28,265 nt of DNA, taken from assembly GCA_003427395.1 (NCBI GenBank), contig BFEA01000456.1, positions 134,831-163,095 on the forward strand, read 5' to 3'. The translations under genes and the position numbers were made by a program. This stretch comes from Chara braunii (taxonomy: Eukaryota > Streptophyta > Charophyceae > Charales > Characeae). Positions 27,927 through 28,265 of the stretch are shown in pieces; position 1 is the stretch's first letter, and the number at the start of each line of letters is the position of its first letter. The notes below the pieces were generated by a model. It made no database searches, was not told the DNA's origin, and worked only from the letters and a program-made list of their open reading frames with translations.

Positions 27927-28265
27927 GTCCCCGATATAAAAAAAAATGTCAGGGTGCACCGCACTCTGCCTGGGGGCCTAATATTAGGTCTGATAGGTAT
28001 GTCTAACGCGTGTGTGCCTGGAACATCGGCCACATGGCTGTCGGCTCGGCTTGCGATGATAGGATAAAACGAATAAAGTGATACCAAGAGAAGGGGTAGG
28101 ATTTCAATATGCCATCCAAGATAACTAAATAGAGGGGAACAACCGAAGGTAGACTGTCACGCCAGATATCCAACCGCTACAACAACCTGGTCAAAGGGGT
28201 CTCCAGTGCGTGTGTGCCTTCCGAAAGGAGGGCACCGTACGTTCGCCCCCTTAAACAAAAAAAAA
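27927..28265. other. Right-end sequence, no gene seen; GAAA-loop hairpin
   Basis: Sequence after the 18S break is not 18S. It starts with a GATATA(A)n stretch and ends in an A run at the window edge. GCGTGTGTGCCT occurs at 28008-28019 and again at 28208-28219, exactly 200 bp apart. A 9-bp hairpin with a GAAA loop lies at 28214-28235. Confidence 0.4.

Noticed and set aside
27844-28265. Complete 18S rRNA gene running off the window
   Set aside because: Similarity ends at about 27926; the expected sequence after ACTGTG is absent.

Overview
The window is eukaryotic nuclear DNA, dense in transposable elements and with no intact host gene that I can recognise. A streptophyte (green alga or early land plant) is the best guess. 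The retrotransposon primer site matches, over 18 bases, the 3' end of plant-type tRNA-Asp as I remember it, and a fragment near the right end reads as the 5' end of a plant-like 18S rRNA. The exact organism cannot be named from this.

Layout. 1-1030: degenerate direct repeats, alternating GC-rich (GTTCGGG-type) and AT-rich. 1564-3703: a decayed hAT transposase gene with a BED-like finger and the C-terminal dimerisation region, broken by two stops and two frame changes. 3704-6012: unannotated sequence with short microsatellites. 6017-27232: one very large Ty3/gypsy-type LTR retrotransposon (21.2 kb including a 485-base N gap). It has ~3.1-kb LTRs at 6017-9081 and 24137-27232, a PBS at 9083-9100, a purine tract at 24121-24132 and a 4-bp CCGT target duplication. 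27237-28265: flank containing the first ~83 nt of an 18S rRNA gene, then unrelated sequence.

Inside the retrotransposon, the right half carries gag (CCHC knuckle), an aspartic protease, reverse transcriptase, RNase H and an integrase with HHCC, D,D35E and GPY/F motifs, followed by a lysine-rich tail. Nearly all of it lies in one reading frame but is interrupted by many stops, so this copy is dead. The left half (9963 to ~18050) is unusual. Before gag there are about 8 kb of short, often overlapping ORFs. They include six copies of a previously unfamiliar ~110-150 aa module (core Y-D-V-G-x-Y, then a charged helix, then W-S-T-x2-R and a Pro-rich turn), arranged as two sets of three paralogues. 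The two sets (about 10860-13798 and 14284-18050) are diverged copies of each other and meet at the N gap. This is either a real segmental duplication inside the element or a scaffold join between two family members.

How the parts work together: the LTRs, PBS and purine tract are the cis-signals for reverse transcription; gag-pol would supply particle, protease, RT/RNase H and integrase; the upstream module ORFs have no function I can assign. The element may sit in or near an rDNA spacer, since the 18S 5' end lies about 610 bp past its right edge.
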